The notes below the pieces were generated by a model. The model was not told the origin of the DNA. It saw only the letters and a program-made list of their open reading frames with translations, and did not search any database. The position numbers and the translations under genes are program-made. A DNA stretch of 64,000 bases, from NCBI RefSeq assembly GCF_900114645.1, contig NZ_FOTR01000005.1:62001-126000 (forward strand). Reading direction: 5' to 3'. This document shows, piece after piece, positions 61,636-64,000 of this stretch. Position 1 is the first letter of the stretch. Every line of letters starts with the position of its first letter. The DNA is from Gracilibacillus orientalis. Lineage in GTDB: Bacteria; Bacillota; Bacilli; Bacillales; Amphibacillaceae.

Positions 61636-62649
61636 TTGAAGGCTATTGTTTGTGAAGAACCTAGAGTATTTAAGCCAATTAATAAGGAGATTCCTCAACT
61701 TGAAAAGGGTAAAGCGCTTGTTAACTTAAAACGAATAGGAGTATGTGGAACAGATTTGCATGCGTTTACAGGAAATCAACCATTTTTTGAGTATCCCCGA
61801 ATATTAGGACATGAGCTTGCAGGGGCTATCGAATCAGTAGGAAAAAATCCTTATGGCTTAGAGCAAGGTGATCAAGTATCCGTTATTCCTTATATGGAAT
61901 GTGGTGAATGTATTGCCTGTAGAAAAGGATTAAAAAATTGTTGTACAAATATGCAAGTTATGGGGGTCCACTTTGATGGAGGGATGACAGAACAAATCTC
62001 TGTTCCATGTGATCATCTAATTAAAACAAATGCATTAACGTTGGATCAAAGTGCTATCTTAGAGCCATTAAGTATTGGAGCCCATGCGGTGAGACGATCT
62101 GATATGCAAAAAGGTGATTTTGCCCTTGTGATTGGTGCGGGTCCGATTGGATTAGGAGTTATGCAGGCTACTAAGCAAAAAGGTGCTAAAGTAATTGCAA
62201 TGGATATGAACGAAGAACGATTAGCTTTTTCCGCACAGTGGGCCAATGTAGACTATTCTATAAATGTATTAAACGATCCTGTTGAGCAACTTATGAATAT
62301 TACAAATGGTGATATGCCAAGCATTGTTTATGATGCAACTGGAAACAGTAAATCCATGATGGATGCTTTCCAATATCCAGCCAATGGAGGGAAATTAGTA
62401 TATGTAGGGTTAGTTAAATCGGAGATCACTTTTTCTGATCCGCTATTCCATTCTAAGGAACTAACATTAATGGCGAGTAGAAATGCTACTAAAGAAGATT
62501 TTGATTTTGTGATAAATTCTATTGAAAATGGTTTCATTGATGAAAAGAGTTTTATCACGCACCGATCGACATTTGATGACCTCCCAAATGAATTCGAAAA
62601 TTGGTTAAAACCAGAGAATGGTGTAGTGAAAGCGATGATTGAGATATAA
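61636..62649 (+). CDS. Zinc-dependent alcohol dehydrogenase (sugar-acid/polyol type)
   Basis: A 337-residue MDR-family enzyme. The catalytic zinc site GVCGTDLHAF and GHELAGAIE, the structural zinc cluster ECGECIACRKGLKNCC, and the NAD motif VIGAGPIGLGVMQA are all intact. It resembles L-galactonate-5-dehydrogenase/sorbitol dehydrogenase-like proteins. As first gene of a cluster with an amidohydrolase and an aldo/keto reductase, it probably oxidises a sugar acid or polyol intermediate. TTG start nine bases after GGGAGG. Confidence 0.88.
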   Translation: MKAIVCEEPRVFKPINKEIPQLEKGKALVNLKRIGVCGTDLHAFTGNQPFFEYPRILGHELAGAIESVGKNPYGLEQGDQVSVIPYMECGECIACRKGLKNCCTNMQVMGVHFDGGMTEQISVPCDHLIKTNALTLDQSAILEPLSIGAHAVRRSDMQKGDFALVIGAGPIGLGVMQATKQKGAKVIAMDMNEERLAFSAQWANVDYSINVLNDPVEQLMNITNGDMPSIVYDATGNSKSMMDAFQYPANGGKLVYVGLVKSEITFSDPLFHSKELTLMASRNATKEDFDFVINSIENGFIDEKSFITHRSTFDDLPNEFENWLKPENGVVKAMIEI

Positions 62650-62709
62650 TTATAAATTAAGCATTTTGAAATCTATATTAATTTGAAAAAGTGGTAAGGT
62701 GGTGAAGAG

Positions 62710-63543
62710 GTGCGAATTGATGCACATCAGCATTATTGGAAGATAAGCAGGGAGGATTATGGTTGGATTACTCCAGATATTCCTACACTATATCGTGATT
62801 TTCTCGAAGAGGATTTAATTGAACACCTGAAAAAGTCAGGGATAGACAAAACAATTGTTGTTCAGGCTGCTCCGACTATTGAGGAAACTGAATTCATTCT
62901 CTCACTAAGTAACCATTCAGAATCGATAGTTGGTGTAGTAGGCTGGATTGATATTGATCACCCGTCATATAAAGAACAACTCGAGATTTTCAGAAGGCAT
63001 CCAAAATTCGTTGGAATTCGCATTATGATTCAAGATATGTCCAATGAAAAGGTAATTCTAAGTGGAAAATTCTTGGAAGCATTCTCTTATTTTGAGGAGA
63101 TAGATCTGCCGGTAGATCTTTTAGTTACTTCTAGTCAGCTTCCAACAGTATGTGAATTATTAAAACGTGTAAAGATAAGAGGAGTAATCGATCATATTGC
63201 TAAACCAGAAATTGAAAAGAGGAAGTTAGAACCCTGGAAAACACAAATGGCTGAAATCGCCAGTTATCAGAATATCTATTGTAAGCTATCTGGAATGGTT
63301 ACCGAAGCAAATCATGATAACTGGATAACTAAGGATATGATTCCTTATGTACATCATATTGTAGAGGTGTTTGGGATTCATCGCATTATGTATGGTAGTG
63401 ATTGGCCTGTTTGTTTATTAGCAGCTAGCTATGACCTGGTATACCGATCATTGAACGATGCTCTCCCTCAAGATGTTACCAAAGTAGATAAGGAATTGAT
63501 TTTTGGCCAAAACACAATCGACTTTTACAAATTAAATATTTAA
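62710..63543 (+). CDS. Amidohydrolase (L-fuconolactonase-like, COG3618)
   Basis: A 277-residue TIM-barrel metal hydrolase. The N-terminal IDAHQHYW is the HxH metal motif of COG3618; later features are DHIAKP and MYGSDWPVC, with the catalytic Asp. Characterised members hydrolyse L-fucono-1,5-lactone or related lactones. GTG start at 62710. The dehydrogenase upstream and aldo/keto reductase downstream (16 bases apart) fit an oxidative route for a six-carbon deoxy- or normal L-sugar. Confidence 0.9.
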   Translation: MRIDAHQHYWKISREDYGWITPDIPTLYRDFLEEDLIEHLKKSGIDKTIVVQAAPTIEETEFILSLSNHSESIVGVVGWIDIDHPSYKEQLEIFRRHPKFVGIRIMIQDMSNEKVILSGKFLEAFSYFEEIDLPVDLLVTSSQLPTVCELLKRVKIRGVIDHIAKPEIEKRKLEPWKTQMAEIASYQNIYCKLSGMVTEANHDNWITKDMIPYVHHIVEVFGIHRIMYGSDWPVCLLAASYDLVYRSLNDALPQDVTKVDKELIFGQNTIDFYKLNI

Positions 63544-63559
63544 AAGAGGAGGAATAATT

Positions 63560-64000
63560 TTGAAATATAGAAAACTGGGGCAAACCGGATTAGATGTTTC
63601 AGTACTTAGCTATGGAGCATCATCATTAGGATCTGTTTTTAGGGAAATCAATGAAACGGAAGGAATTAAGACTGTACATGCAGCCATTGATCAAGGTATA
63701 AATTTAATGGACGTTTCACCGTACTATGGTTTAACAAAAGCAGAAACGGTTTTAGGTAAGGCATTGGCTAATATTCCTCGTGACAAATATATCCTTTCTA
63801 CAAAAGCTGGTAGATTTGGTGCAGATGATTTTGATTTCTCTAAGAAAACAATAGCTAAAAGTTTAGATGAGAGTCTACAAAGGCTAGGGACAGATTATGT
63901 AGATATCTTATATTTACATGATATAGAGTTTGGTTCATATGACCAAGTAATAGAGGAAGGTATCCCTGCTTTAGAAGAACTAAAAAAGCAAGGGAAAATT
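63560..64000 (+). CDS. Aldo/keto reductase, partial (cut by window edge)
   Basis: The first 147 codons of an AKR family enzyme; the gene runs off the right edge. It begins LKYRKLGQTGLDVSVLSYG, with NLMDVSPYYG holding the catalytic Asp/Tyr and STKAGRF the lysine; a DYVDILYLHDIE segment follows. In L-fucose/L-galactose oxidation clusters, an AKR often acts as the sugar dehydrogenase producing the lactone that the preceding amidohydrolase opens. TTG start seven bases after AGAGGAGG. Confidence 0.88.
   Translation, partial: MKYRKLGQTGLDVSVLSYGASSLGSVFREINETEGIKTVHAAIDQGINLMDVSPYYGLTKAETVLGKALANIPRDKYILSTKAGRFGADDFDFSKKTIAKSLDESLQRLGTDYVDILYLHDIEFGSYDQVIEEGIPALEELKKQGKI

Overview
The window is AT-rich chromosomal DNA from a spore-forming member of the Bacillaceae. 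The evidence is a complete tricistronic-type spore germination receptor operon with a sigma-G-like promoter, a sigma-W-like promoter in front of a YuaF/flotillin pair, a sigma-B-like promoter in front of a copper-protein/YdaT pair, strong AGGAGG ribosome binding sites and frequent TTG starts. Gene content (many small regulators, single-enzyme loci, plant-sugar enzymes, a fused osmolyte/ergothioneine-type ABC transporter) fits a Gracilibacillus/Oceanobacillus/Virgibacillus-like soil or saline bacillus; the genus is an inference. No rRNA, tRNA, prophage, transposase gene or CRISPR array was seen.

Layout. 0-11 kb: two isolated metabolic genes (a short-chain dehydrogenase and an oligogalacturonate lyase), a methyltransferase, an APH-fold phosphotransferase, a DUF3995 membrane protein, a P-loop kinase, a Nudix hydrolase, a DinB protein, a three-LysM NlpC/P60 cell-wall endopeptidase, and a YtrA-type GntR/ABC operon. 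11-24 kb: two more SDR enzymes, one paired with a WYL regulator, a TetR/membrane pair, then a run of small single genes (lipoprotein, LOG, adenylyltransferase, GNAT, GDPD, DinB, hydrolase, SRPBCC, DHFR-like and others). 24-31 kb: the germination operon in the order A-C-D-B, an amidase, and a TetR regulator divergent from a small membrane protein across two tet-operator-like palindromes. 32-38 kb: a TetR-autoregulated VOC/AlkC-like repair operon and a SWIM/SNF2 helicase. 38-47 kb: a methylmalonyl-CoA-epimerase-like protein, a fused permease/binding protein ABC system, a CGNR regulator divergent from an MFS transporter, a third DinB protein, a GlcP-like transporter, and yuaF-floT. 47-56 kb: a G+C-richer MarR/old-yellow-enzyme pair, a cation antiporter, an RpiR/6-phospho-beta-glucosidase pair, a cre-linked polysaccharide deacetylase, and copper protein/YdaT. 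56-64 kb: a membrane-anchored sugar-binding protein + LytS/YesM-type kinase + YesN-type regulator operon, and an AraC regulator divergent from a sugar-acid cluster that runs off the right edge.

The structure least explained by genes is a dispersed repeat, at least ten copies in 64 kb, with a conserved core. In five copies it begins within 0-3 bases of a neighbouring gene's stop codon, and in some it supplies the stop. Other unexplained signals are four TTAACC half-sites at 24/25/24-base spacing between the CGNR regulator and its MFS neighbour, a degenerate palindrome array with a 51-52 base period at about 53.9-54.1 kb, and a 14-base inverted repeat in front of an unknown membrane protein. 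Two genes (the YuaF homologue and a small lipoprotein) look one base out of frame at their starts, either from real mutation, unusual initiation, or homopolymer sequencing error.

Most CDS starts below were chosen by the position of the ribosome binding site, so several are shorter than the longest open frame.
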